Assembly (NCBI GenBank): GCA_019638515.1
Contig: JAHBTS010000003.1
Coordinates: 372,001-436,000 of the forward strand
From: Chitinophagales bacterium
GTDB lineage: Bacteria; Bacteroidota; Bacteroidia; Chitinophagales; LD1
Length of the DNA: 64,000 nucleotides
Direction of reading: 5' to 3'
Part shown: positions 16,764 through 25,478 of the stretch, piece by piece
Numbering within the stretch: the first letter of the stretch is position 1
How the letters are laid out: each line of letters begins with the position of its first letter
The notes under the pieces: generated by a model
Database searches by the model: none
Seen by the model: only the letters and a program-made list of their open reading frames with translations
What the model was told of the DNA's origin: nothing
Program-made: the position numbers and the translations under genes

Positions 16764-18107
16764 CTAATACACCATTATTCCTTGTGTTTTATTTTTCTTT
16801 AAGTACTGGCGAATAATTTTTTGCGCTTCGGTACTGTGCTTGGCGGGTTTAACTATTTCTTTCAGGTTATTTATGGTAGTCTCCATATTTTCTTTATAGA
16901 AGGTTCCAATGCCTTTATACTCATTATTTTCTACCCATACCACACTGTTTTCATCGGGGTGAATGCCTTCGCCAATAATAAAAAAATTGGTAGCGCGAAA
17001 CAGGTAGCGCTTCACCGCATTTTCAATTTTTTCGTTGAGCAGCTTCTTTAGTTTATCGGTACTTTCCTGCTTTTCTTCTAAGCGCTTTAGCATGGCATAA
17101 TGTCCATAGATATTATTATCGCCCGTAATTTTTTGCATTACGCGCATAGCTGCATTTTTGGTAGCAAAGCGCAATGCCGATTCTCCGGAACCAACTGCCA
17201 ATGGCAATACTTTTAACTGTTTTACGCCCGCTGTATCTTCTGTAATAAAAATGCCAAATGCCGGTTGCTGCTCGCGTGCGGGCTTACCCGAAATAGTATC
17301 GCGTTCCTGCTCCTTGGCAAGCACCATCAATTTGGCAATAAGTTCATTTCCGGTAAGTTCATAGTCTATAGAATGAACTTGATGCAGTATTGCTGTTTTT
17401 TGTGCGCTTTCGCCTACTTTAGAAAATTCTTGTATTACCTTTTTGCGAATGCTTTTTGCACCTTCAAAAAACAACACTTCACCATTGCTGTTTTTGAAAT
17501 AAAATATGCCTGCCTCATCGGGTAGAATTTCTATTTCGGTGTGGCTTATTTGTGGTGGAAGTTTGGAAATATCTAAGCCATCGCGAAGTTCTATGTTTAG
17601 AAACTTAGATTCTGCATCGGTGGTTAAAAGCAACTCCAATAGTTTTACGGTAGCGGCAGCATCGCCCAAAGCACGGTGCCGTGCTTCTATGGCAATGCCA
17701 ATGTTTTCGCATAGTTTACCCAAGCTATACGATTGAAAACCGGGTAACACTTTGCGGCTTAAACTTACGGTATCTAGCTGCTGTGCATTAAAATCTATAC
17801 CAATACGCTTAAACTCTTTGCGCACCATGCCAAAATCGAATTTTACATTGTGCGCGGTAAAAATATTGCCTTTGGTTAGGCGCAAAACTTCTTGGTGAAT
17901 ATCCTCAAACAATGGTGCATTTTTCACCATTTCTTGTGTAATACCTGTAAGTTTACTCACCCACGGATCTATAGGCCTACAAGGATTCACTAGTGTAGAA
18001 TACTCTTCTACTACTTTATTTCCATCGAAAAGTATAATGGCAATTTCTGCAATTCGATCTACTGCAGGGCTTCCTCCGGTGGTTTCAATATCAACAACAG
18101 CGTACAT
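16764..18107 (-). CDS. DEDDh exonuclease fused to a degenerate GIY-YIG (UvrC-N-like) domain
   Basis: A 447-residue cytoplasmic protein with two parts. Residues 1-170 are a DnaQ-like 3'-5' exonuclease: Asp6 and Glu8 in VVDIETTGG, TAHNVKFDFGMV, and the last motif HRALGDAAATV (H-x4-D), so the DEDDh set is complete. Residues about 195-275 copy the start of UvrC/Cho: LPDEAGIFYFKNSNGEVLFF, then EGAKSIRKKVIQEF. Compared with UvrC (LYVGKAKNLRKRV) the YVGK tetrad reads FFEG, so the nuclease centre is probably inactive. The last 170 residues are unknown, with a coiled stretch near 345-370. Exonuclease-GIY-YIG fusions are common in Bacteroidota. A role in repair or polymerase proofreading is inferred. 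Confidence 0.85.
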   Translation of the reverse strand: MYAVVDIETTGGSPAVDRIAEIAIILFDGNKVVEEYSTLVNPCRPIDPWVSKLTGITQEMVKNAPLFEDIHQEVLRLTKGNIFTAHNVKFDFGMVRKEFKRIGIDFNAQQLDTVSLSRKVLPGFQSYSLGKLCENIGIAIEARHRALGDAAATVKLLELLLTTDAESKFLNIELRDGLDISKLPPQISHTEIEILPDEAGIFYFKNSNGEVLFFEGAKSIRKKVIQEFSKVGESAQKTAILHQVHSIDYELTGNELIAKLMVLAKEQERDTISGKPAREQQPAFGIFITEDTAGVKQLKVLPLAVGSGESALRFATKNAAMRVMQKITGDNNIYGHYAMLKRLEEKQESTDKLKKLLNEKIENAVKRYLFRATNFFIIGEGIHPDENSVVWVENNEYKGIGTFYKENMETTINNLKEIVKPAKHSTEAQKIIRQYLKKNKTQGIMVY

Positions 18108-18203
18108 CTAAAACGAAGATAATTTTCCTTGCTAATAGACTATTTGGTAAATGCTTAAAAGCGTATCCTTCTATCCACTTTTACAAAACAGTTGTATGTT
18201 TTT

Positions 18204-19727
18204 TTAGTGTTTAAAATGTCTAACTCCGGTAAAAACCATTGCTATTGCTGCATTTTCGGCTGCTTCAATGGAAAGTTTATCGTTAATGCTGCCTCCAGGC
18301 TGCGCAATGGCAACAATATTGTTTTCTGCGGCAATGGTTACGCAATCAGGAAACGGAAAAAATGCATCGCTTGCCATTACGGAACCAGCCACATCAAAAC
18401 CAAATTCTTTAGCTTTTGCCAATGCATTTTTAAGGGCATCTACGCGCGAAGTTTGCCCGCAGTTGCTGCCAATAAGTTGCTTGTTTTTTACCAATGCAAT
18501 GCCATTACTTTTTAAGTGTTTTACAGCAATAATGGCAAACTCCAAATCGCTCAATTGCGCTGCTGTGGCTACTTTTGATGTGGCGTTTTTAAACTGCGCT
18601 TGCTTTTCGGCAGTACTATCTGCTTCTTGTACCAAAAAGCCGTTCAATAAATTTTTCACCACTTTTTCTTGCTTGGCAGGCGCACCTTTCAACTCTAATA
18701 AAATTCTATTCTTTTTTCCTTTTAGTAATTGCAAAGCATCGCTATCAAAAGCAGGTGCTGCCAATACTTCAAAAAACAAATCGTTCATGGCTGTAGCCGT
18801 AGCCATATCTACCGTTCTGTTTACGGCAATTACACCACCAAATGCCGAAGTGGTATCGCATTGAAATGCTGCTAAATAGGCATCGCTCAACGATTCGCGC
18901 GAAGCCAATCCGCAACTATTGGTGTGCTTAATAATGGCACAAGTTGGCTCTGTAAACTCTGCTACCAAATTCAATGCGGCATCTACATCTACTAAATTAT
19001 TGTACGAAAGTTCTTTGCCATTTAACACTGTAAATACGGCATTCAAGTCTCCAAAAAACCAACCTTTTTGATGTGGATTTTCGCCATAGCGCAAAGTGCG
19101 AGCCTGCTGCTCACTTACCTTGAGTGCATCTATATTTTCGGTTTTATTAAAGTAGTTAAAGATATGCGTATCGTAATTCGAAGAAACATTAAAAGCAGCC
19201 GCAGCAAATTTTCTGCGATCTTCTAATGAAGTAGCTCCGCCTTTATCTTGCAAAATTTGGAGCAGTTCGCTGTACTGGCTTTTTGAAGATAGAATAACCG
19301 TGTCTTTAAAATTTTTGGCAGCTGCGCGAATAAGGGAGATACCGCCAATATCTATTTTCTCTACAATATCGGCCTCCGGTGCTCCTTTAGCTACCGTTTC
19401 TTCAAATGGATATAAATCTACAATTACTAAATCTATTTCTGGAATTTCGTATTGCGCCAATTGTGCTACATCATCTGTATTTTCTCTGCGCGCTAGTATG
19501 CCGCCAAAAACTTTCGGGTGTAAAGTTTTTACTCTTCCTCCTAAAATACTTGGATAGTTGGTAAGTGTTTCTACCGCTACCACAGGTACTCCAAGCGATT
19601 CTATAAAGGTTTGCGTGCCGCCTGTGCTGTAAAGTGTTACATCTTGTTGGTGAAGCTCTTTAATAAGTGGTTCTAAATGGTCTTTGTAGTAAACCGAAAC
19701 GAGTGCAGATTTTATTTTTTTAAGCAT
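18204..19727 (-). CDS. purH: Bifunctional AICAR transformylase / IMP cyclohydrolase PurH
   Basis: Carries out the last two steps of de novo purine synthesis, 507 residues. The N-terminal MGS-like cyclohydrolase domain (about 1-190) has LYSTGGTQTFIESLGV, GGRVKTLHPKVFGGILARR and IDLVIVDLYPFEETV. The C-terminal transformylase shows LRYGENPHQKGWFFGD, AIIKHTNSCGLASRE, SDAFFPFPDCV and the ending MVFTGVRHFKH, all canonical. A -7 box inside a 15-bp palindrome lies just upstream (19747-19762). Monocistronic by layout; lspA ends 99 bp upstream. Confidence 0.97.
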   Translation of the reverse strand: MLKKIKSALVSVYYKDHLEPLIKELHQQDVTLYSTGGTQTFIESLGVPVVAVETLTNYPSILGGRVKTLHPKVFGGILARRENTDDVAQLAQYEIPEIDLVIVDLYPFEETVAKGAPEADIVEKIDIGGISLIRAAAKNFKDTVILSSKSQYSELLQILQDKGGATSLEDRRKFAAAAFNVSSNYDTHIFNYFNKTENIDALKVSEQQARTLRYGENPHQKGWFFGDLNAVFTVLNGKELSYNNLVDVDAALNLVAEFTEPTCAIIKHTNSCGLASRESLSDAYLAAFQCDTTSAFGGVIAVNRTVDMATATAMNDLFFEVLAAPAFDSDALQLLKGKKNRILLELKGAPAKQEKVVKNLLNGFLVQEADSTAEKQAQFKNATSKVATAAQLSDLEFAIIAVKHLKSNGIALVKNKQLIGSNCGQTSRVDALKNALAKAKEFGFDVAGSVMASDAFFPFPDCVTIAAENNIVAIAQPGGSINDKLSIEAAENAAIAMVFTGVRHFKH

Positions 19728-19746
19728 GAAACTGAAATTGAAAGTA

Positions 19747-19762
19747 CAAACATAGCATGTTT
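19747..19762 (-). promoter_or_regulatory. purH promoter: -7 box overlapping a palindrome
   Basis: On the minus strand TATGTTTG (19754-19747) matches TAnnTTTG exactly, 20 bp before the purH ATG. It overlaps the perfect 15-bp palindrome AAACATAGCATGTTT (19748-19762). Such overlap would let a repressor compete with the polymerase; no PurR homologue is known here. Confidence 0.5.
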
Positions 19763-19826
19763 CAGCACGGCTTTTATAGGATGTAGATAAGTTGTGCGCA
19801 GCATAACATTTCTAGCTGTAATTATC

Positions 19827-20465
19827 TTACTGCGCTTCTTGTTGCACTTCTTCTTTTTCGTCTTTAAAAAAGAATTGCTTCTGGAAAATTAAAATAATGA
19901 AAACACCTGTAGTAATGGCAGCATCGGCTACATTAAATACGGCATCGAAAAACACAAAATACTTGCCGCCCACAAATGGAATCCAATGTGGCAAATAACC
20001 TTTAAAAATGGGGAAGAAAAACATATCTACCACGTGCCCTTTCATAAACTCGGCATATCCTGTGCCAAATGGCACAAACGTGGCAAGTTGTCCATAATAA
20101 CTTCCTGAAAAAATAAGTCCGTAAAGAGCGCTGTCTATTATGTTTCCTAAGGCTCCGGCTAAAATCATACTCATGGCAACTATAAAGCCGGTATGTGCTT
20201 TTTCGCGCATAAGGTTTCTAATAAAATAGATAAGAAAACCTACAGCAAATACGCGGAAAGTGCTTAAAGCTATTTTGCCATAAATACCGGGCAGCACCAT
20301 GCCAAATGCCATACCTTCGTTTTCCGTAAAGTGAATTCTAAACCAATCGGCAATTACAAATTCGCCTACATCGCCCATAAGCATATTGGTTTTTACCCAA
20401 ATTTTAGAGCCTTGGTCGAGCAGCAGAATTACTAAAACAATGATGACCGGATACGCTTTTTTCAC
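19827..20465 (-). CDS. lspA: Lipoprotein signal peptidase LspA
   Basis: Inner-membrane aspartic protease that cuts the signal peptide from lipid-modified prolipoproteins, 212 residues. Four membrane helices are visible (about 4-20, 70-87, 95-115, 178-200). The catalytic aspartates are in GNIIDSALYG and FNVADAAITTG; N-terminal LLLDQGSKIWVKTN and HFTENEGMAFG also match. It is about 50 residues longer than E. coli LspA because of an extra loop (about 120-165, rich in F, Y and P), which is usual in this phylum. The many lipoproteins in the window (e.g. GldK, the cytochrome at 51012) would be substrates. Confidence 0.95.
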   Translation of the reverse strand: MKKAYPVIIVLVILLLDQGSKIWVKTNMLMGDVGEFVIADWFRIHFTENEGMAFGMVLPGIYGKIALSTFRVFAVGFLIYFIRNLMREKAHTGFIVAMSMILAGALGNIIDSALYGLIFSGSYYGQLATFVPFGTGYAEFMKGHVVDMFFFPIFKGYLPHWIPFVGGKYFVFFDAVFNVADAAITTGVFIILIFQKQFFFKDEKEEVQQEAQ

Positions 20466-20517
20466 CTCGCTAATTAGAAATTATTTAACGCTATATTGTG
20501 TAACTGTACGGTTTCTA

Positions 20518-23394
20518 TTAGAGTTTGCGTGCTACTTCTACTTCTTCAAACACCTCAATTACATCGCCCGATTTAATATCTTGGTAGTCTTTTATTTGCA
20601 CACCGCAATCCATACCGCTCACTACTTCTTTCACATCGTCTTTAAAACGTTTGAGCGAAGATAGCAACCCGGTATGCAGTACTATTCCATCGCGAATAAT
20701 ACGCACTTTTGATGAGCGTAAAATTCGTCCATCGCGTACAAAACATCCCGCAATGGTTCCCACTTTTGAAATATGGAATGCTTCTCTTACATCTAAGTTG
20801 CCAATAATTTTCTCCTCTACTTTTGGCTCTAATAAGCCTTCCATTGCACTCTTTACTTCTTCTATGGCATTGTAAATAATAGAGTAGAGTTTAATTTCAA
20901 TATTCTCGTTTTCGGCTATGCGTTTGGCGCCAATTGAAGGACGCACGTTGAAACCAATAATAATAGCATCGGAAGCGGCTGCTAAGTTCACATCGCTTTC
21001 GCTAATGGCTCCTACGCCTTTATGTATTACGCGTACGTGAATTTCATCGGTAGAAAGTTTTAACAACGAATCGCCCAATGCCTCTACAGAACCATCCACG
21101 TCTCCTTTAATAATCAAGTTCAATTCTTTGAAAGTTCCCAACGCCAAGCGTCTTCCAATTTCATCGAGCGTAATGTGTTTTTTGGTTCTAATACCTTGTT
21201 CGCGCTCTAATTGTGCACGCTTGGTGGCAACTGCTTTTGCATCTTGCTCGTTGCTATATACTTTAAATTTTTCGCCCGCTTGCGGAGCACCGTTTAAACC
21301 CAGTATTTGTACCGGAACTGCCGGACCTGCGGTTTTCACTCTTTCTCCGGTGTGGTTATACATGGCTTTTATTTTTCCGTGATACGGGCCACATACCATA
21401 ATATTTCCCACTTCTAAGGTTCCGGTTTGTACCAATACGGTTGCTACAAATCCCCGACCTTTATCGAGCATGGCTTCTACCACAGTTCCGCCTGCGAGTT
21501 TATCGGGGTTGGCTTTTAACTCCAACAAGTCCGATTCAAGCAAGATTTTATCTAAAAGGTTATCTATGTTTAATCCTTTTTTAGCTGATATTTCTTGGCT
21601 TTGGTATTTTCCGCCCCACTCTTCTACCAATAAATTCATACCGGCCAATTGCTCGCGAATTTTATCGGAATTAGCTCCGTCTTTATCAATTTTATTGATA
21701 GCAAAAATCATAGGAACTCCAGCACTTTGCGCGTGGTTGATGGCTTCTTTTGTTTGCGGCATCACGGCATCATCGGCAGCAACTACAATTACGGCTACGT
21801 CTGTTACCTTAGCACCTCTGGCACGCATAGCGGTAAAGGCTTCGTGCCCCGGAGTATCCAAGAATGTAATTTTACGACCTGCAGAGGTAAGTACTTCGTA
21901 AGCACCAATGTGCTGTGTAATACCTCCTGCTTCTTTAGCCACCACGTTTGCTTTACGAATGTAATCGAGCAAGGATGTTTTTCCGTGATCCACGTGCCCC
22001 ATGATGGTAACAATTGGAGCTCGGGCTTGTAAATCTTCGGGTTTATCAGCTTCTTCTTCGTCTAAAATAGTTTGGTCTTGAACGGAAATAAATTCTACTT
22101 CAAAGCCACTTTCTCCGGCTACTAACTCTATAATTTCGGCATCGAGGCGTTGGTTTATAGAAACTATAACTCCTAAGTTAAAACAGGTTTGAATTACCTT
22201 AACGGCAGGAACGTTCATTAAACTTGCCAACTCACTCACTGAAATAAACTCTGTGAGTTGTAACTTGTTGTTGTTTTCTCCTTCTTGCTGAGCCGCCATT
22301 TTTTCTTGAATTGCTTCGCGTTTTCCTCTGCGGAATTTACTGCGATCGCTCTTGGCGGTTTGCGATTGAATTTTGGCAAGTGTTGCTCTGATTTTGTCTT
22401 CAATCTCCTTTTCGGTAATCTCTGCCGGAGGTGCTTGAGGGGTATTACCTCTCTGGTTAGGTGTAAATTTCTTGCGCTCTTCTTTTTCGCGGAAATTGCG
22501 CACTTTTTTCTCGTGCTCGGTATCGAACTCTACCGGCTTGCGCTCTGTAGTTTTAACGATACGTTTGCGCTCGCGTTGGCGTTTTTCTCCTTCCTTTTTA
22601 GCGTCTTTCTTATCTTCTTTTTTCTTTGGTTCTTCTAATACTACTTTGCCTAAAACTTTAGGTCCGGCCAATTCAATTCTTCTTGTTTGAATAAAGTTGG
22701 CATCGGATTCTTCTTTTTTAGGTACTTCGACTGCTGCCGGGGTTTCTACTGATATTTCTTCCGACTGCGATGGCGCAATTGTAGGTGTTTCTTCTACTGA
22801 AGTTTCGGGGGCTTTTTCTTTGGTTGCCGGAGCTTCTACTACTTCTTCTTTGGCTGCGGCTTTCTTTTTCTTTGGCTTATCTAAATCTACTTTGCCCACC
22901 ACTTTAGGACCTTCCAACTTAGCTTTTTTAATGGCTTCCGGAATTGCTTCTTCGGGTGATGGAGTTGCTTCAATTGCAATTTCCAGTATGGGAGCTTGGG
23001 ACTCGACCGGAGGCTCTGCATTTTTTACCTCTACTTTTTCTTCTACTGCTGGAGGAGGCGGGGTTGGCGCAACGGGCGGAGCTGTAGCGGTATTGGTACG
23101 GATAAGAATTTCTTTTTCTTCTTCTTTTTCCTTTTTAGCTATTACCGGGGTTTCGGGGGCTACTACAGTCTCTTTTTTAGGTTTGTCGGCAAGTACACTA
23201 TCGGCTTCTTGTTTTATAGCGCGATCTTTGTTGAATGCTTTTTCAAGCACCATCACCATTTCTACGCTAAGTTTTGTGGTTGGCTTATCTTCTATTGCAA
23301 ACCCACTTTCGTTGAGTTTTCCTACAATATGCGCTATAGACACATTGTACAGTGTTGCAGCGGCTGCCAAACGAATTGATTTTAATTCAGACAT
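20518..23394 (-). CDS. infB: Translation initiation factor IF-2
   Basis: GTPase that brings initiator tRNA to the small ribosomal subunit, 958 residues. The first 375 residues are a low-complexity, Lys/Glu/Pro/Ala-rich extension with two near copies of a GPKVxGKVxLxxPKKK block (about 168-185 and 243-260). IF2N domain follows ([20 protein letters not shown]), then the G domain: [39 protein letters not shown], and the C-terminal domains with [22 protein letters not shown]. It ends the rimP-nusA-infB operon, 141 bp after nusA. The high Glu/Lys content also creates long shadow frames on the other strand. Confidence 0.97.
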   Translation of the reverse strand: MSELKSIRLAAAATLYNVSIAHIVGKLNESGFAIEDKPTTKLSVEMVMVLEKAFNKDRAIKQEADSVLADKPKKETVVAPETPVIAKKEKEEEKEILIRTNTATAPPVAPTPPPPAVEEKVEVKNAEPPVESQAPILEIAIEATPSPEEAIPEAIKKAKLEGPKVVGKVDLDKPKKKKAAAKEEVVEAPATKEKAPETSVEETPTIAPSQSEEISVETPAAVEVPKKEESDANFIQTRRIELAGPKVLGKVVLEEPKKKEDKKDAKKEGEKRQRERKRIVKTTERKPVEFDTEHEKKVRNFREKEERKKFTPNQRGNTPQAPPAEITEKEIEDKIRATLAKIQSQTAKSDRSKFRRGKREAIQEKMAAQQEGENNNKLQLTEFISVSELASLMNVPAVKVIQTCFNLGVIVSINQRLDAEIIELVAGESGFEVEFISVQDQTILDEEEADKPEDLQARAPIVTIMGHVDHGKTSLLDYIRKANVVAKEAGGITQHIGAYEVLTSAGRKITFLDTPGHEAFTAMRARGAKVTDVAVIVVAADDAVMPQTKEAINHAQSAGVPMIFAINKIDKDGANSDKIREQLAGMNLLVEEWGGKYQSQEISAKKGLNIDNLLDKILLESDLLELKANPDKLAGGTVVEAMLDKGRGFVATVLVQTGTLEVGNIMVCGPYHGKIKAMYNHTGERVKTAGPAVPVQILGLNGAPQAGEKFKVYSNEQDAKAVATKRAQLEREQGIRTKKHITLDEIGRRLALGTFKELNLIIKGDVDGSVEALGDSLLKLSTDEIHVRVIHKGVGAISESDVNLAAASDAIIIGFNVRPSIGAKRIAENENIEIKLYSIIYNAIEEVKSAMEGLLEPKVEEKIIGNLDVREAFHISKVGTIAGCFVRDGRILRSSKVRIIRDGIVLHTGLLSSLKRFKDDVKEVVSGMDCGVQIKDYQDIKSGDVIEVFEEVEVARKL

Positions 23395-23535
23395 ACTTGT
23401 TTTCTCTGTTTCCTTTTAATGAAAAACACCATTCCTTGCCGGAAACAAACGCTGAAACAAGAGTTGTGATTAAAAACCTACATCATTCGCTTCATCGCTT
23501 AACAAGAAAAGATGGGAGTTGCAGTCATCTCGGTC

Positions 23536-24783
23536 TTAATTTTCATCAAATTCAGCCTGCAATATTTTGCGGATTTCTTTGATGGTTTCTTCTTCAAGGT
23601 CTGCTCTGCGCACTAATTCTTCTTCGCTCAAATTTAATACACTGCGTGCGGTATCGCAACCTATTTTCTTCAATTCATCTATCATCCACTGGTCTATTTC
23701 ATCGCTAAATTCATCTAAATCAATATCGTAATCTTCTTCTATTTCATCACCTTCGCGATATACATCTATTTCGTAATTTACCAGTTTGCTGGCGAGTTTT
23801 ATGTTCACACCTTTTTTACCAATAGCAAGGCTTACTTGGTCTGGTTTCAGATATACGTAAATGCGTTTTCTTTCCTGATTTATTTCCATTGAGGTAATTT
23901 TTGCAGGCGCTAGGGCGCGTTGCACCATCAGGTTAAGATTGGTAGTGTGGTTAATAATGTCGATGTTCTCGTTTTTCAATTCGCGAACAATACCGTGAAT
24001 TCTTGAGCCTTTTACGCCCACACATGCACCTACCGGATCTATGCGGTCGTCAAACGATTCTACTACTACTTTTGCTTTTTCGCCCGGTTCGCGCACTACG
24101 TTTTTAATGGCAATAAGGCCGTCAAAAATTTCGGGAACTTCTTGCTCTAATAGTTTTGCTAAGAAAGATGGGTCTGTTCTTGAAAGTACTATTACCGGAG
24201 CGCTTCCTTTTAAATCTACACGTTTAATAACTGCACGAACGTTTTCGCCTTTTTTGAAAAAATCGGCACGAATGGTTTCGCGTTTGGGTAGTATGAGTTC
24301 GTTTCCTTCTTCATCGAGCAGCAGTATTTCGTTTTTCCAAACTTGATATACTTCGCCACTTACTACTTCGCCTACTCGGTCTTTGTATTTACGGAAAACT
24401 TCGTCTTTTTCTAAATCTAAAATTCTACCTACTAAGGTTTGGCGGGCAGCTAAAACGGAGCGTCTACCAAAACTTTCGAGTTCTACTTTCTCATAGGTTT
24501 CTTCGCCTATTTCAAAGTCTTCTTCAATTTTGTGCGCATCTGTTAATGAGATTTGTGTGTTTGGATTTTCTACCGCACCGTCTTCAACAATTTCTCTACG
24601 TTGCCAAATTTCTAAGTCGCCTTTATCGGTATTTACGATAATGTCGAAATTATCGGTTTCAATGTATTTCTTTTTCAGCAGTGAGCGAAATACATCTTCC
24701 AACACTTTCATCATGGTTGGGCGATCGATGTTTTTAAGTTGCTTAAACTCCGAAAACGAATCTATGAGTTCAATACTATTCAT
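23536..24783 (-). CDS. nusA: Transcription elongation/termination factor NusA
   Basis: RNA-polymerase-bound factor controlling pausing, termination and antitermination, 415 residues. Order seen: N-terminal polymerase-binding domain, S1 domain (VGEVVSGEVYQVWKNEILLL), KH1 (DPVGACVGVKGSRIHGIVREL), KH2 (LAIGKKGVNIKLASKLV), then an acidic linker and a C-terminal helix-hairpin region (GCDTARSVLNLSEEELVRRADL). It lacks the second acidic repeat of E. coli NusA, normal outside gamma-proteobacteria. It lies 32 bp after rimP. The terminator-like hairpin before rimP could be a target of NusA feedback. Confidence 0.96.
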   Translation of the reverse strand: MNSIELIDSFSEFKQLKNIDRPTMMKVLEDVFRSLLKKKYIETDNFDIIVNTDKGDLEIWQRREIVEDGAVENPNTQISLTDAHKIEEDFEIGEETYEKVELESFGRRSVLAARQTLVGRILDLEKDEVFRKYKDRVGEVVSGEVYQVWKNEILLLDEEGNELILPKRETIRADFFKKGENVRAVIKRVDLKGSAPVIVLSRTDPSFLAKLLEQEVPEIFDGLIAIKNVVREPGEKAKVVVESFDDRIDPVGACVGVKGSRIHGIVRELKNENIDIINHTTNLNLMVQRALAPAKITSMEINQERKRIYVYLKPDQVSLAIGKKGVNIKLASKLVNYEIDVYREGDEIEEDYDIDLDEFSDEIDQWMIDELKKIGCDTARSVLNLSEEELVRRADLEEETIKEIRKILQAEFDEN

Positions 24784-24815
24784 AACGCTTAATTTTCTTA
24801 TGTTTTAAAAACCAA

Positions 24816-25301
24816 CTACCAATTAAATTGGAGCAATGCTTTTTTTATGTTTTTATATTCTAATTCAATTTGCTGTGGGGCTTCGGTTACGGGTGCTTCA
24901 CCTTTTTTCTTTTTTACGGGCTTAGCTACTTTTTCGAGTACAATACCTGCTTCGGTAGCACTTACTAATTTACCTTCAAAAAAAGTGCCATCGGTAACCC
25001 ATACTTCTAATACGCTGCCAATTTTCTTTTTAAACTGGCGCAGTACTTTAAGTGGATTGCTCATGCCGGGTGAACTTACTTCGAGTACATAATTTTCCGG
25101 CACCAATCCGCTTTCATCGAGGTTTTTCTCTAACTGGCGGCTAATGGTTGCACATTGGTCTATACCAATGCCGCTGTCGGTATCAAGGAACACTTCAATT
25201 TTTTTTCCGCCCAAAAGTACTTTAATTTCTACAAGAAAAATGATGCCGTCCTGCAATGCAGGCGCTAACCATTCTTCTAATTTTGCTTTTACTTCGGACA
25301 T
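24816..25301 (-). CDS. rimP: Ribosome maturation factor RimP
   Basis: Needed for maturation of the 30S subunit, 161 residues. N-terminal alpha/beta domain with IFLVEIKVLLGGKKIEVFLDTDSGIGIDQC and the diagnostic ENYVLEVSSPGMSNPL (family SSPGLxRPL), followed by an SH3-like C-terminal domain. First gene of the rimP-nusA-infB operon, an order conserved in most bacteria. A strong hairpin with a U run ends about 11 bases before this ATG. Confidence 0.94.
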   Translation of the reverse strand: MSEVKAKLEEWLAPALQDGIIFLVEIKVLLGGKKIEVFLDTDSGIGIDQCATISRQLEKNLDESGLVPENYVLEVSSPGMSNPLKVLRQFKKKIGSVLEVWVTDGTFFEGKLVSATEAGIVLEKVAKPVKKKKGEAPVTEAPQQIELEYKNIKKALLQFNW

Positions 25302-25312
25302 AACTTTTTATG

Positions 25313-25345
25313 CAAAAGAAAAGGGGACTTTCGGGTCCCCTCTTT
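25313..25345 (-). promoter_or_regulatory. Terminator-like hairpin in the rimP-nusA-infB leader
   Basis: Read on the minus strand, GGGGAC (25340-25335), loop CCGAAA, GTCCCC (25328-25323) and then TTTTCTTTT (25322-25314) form a textbook intrinsic terminator. It ends about 12 bases before the rimP ATG at 25301. The upstream neighbour is on the other strand, so there is no leftward gene for it to terminate. The simplest reading is an attenuator of this operon; the weaker T run on the plus strand makes service for that strand unlikely. Confidence 0.6.
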
Positions 25346-25478
25346 CCAAACGCGGTGCGAAAGTGCGAATTATTTTTGGAACTACAAATGTTTTGTGTGG
25401 TTTCCCAACTTTTACAACCAAATTTCGCTCTTTCATAAAAGTACTTATTTTCAGGGCTTGTTTTTGAAAAAACTACGT

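Noticed and set aside
22697..23419. A 240-codon open frame opposite the start of infB
   Set aside because: It is Ser/Thr-rich and mirrors the Glu/Lys/Pro/Ala-rich IF-2 N-terminus; shadow frames arise from that codon mix. No motif or start context supports it.
25395..25478. An upstream start for the type B cargo protein
   Set aside because: The extra 28 residues are not a signal peptide and would place the true signal peptide in the interior.
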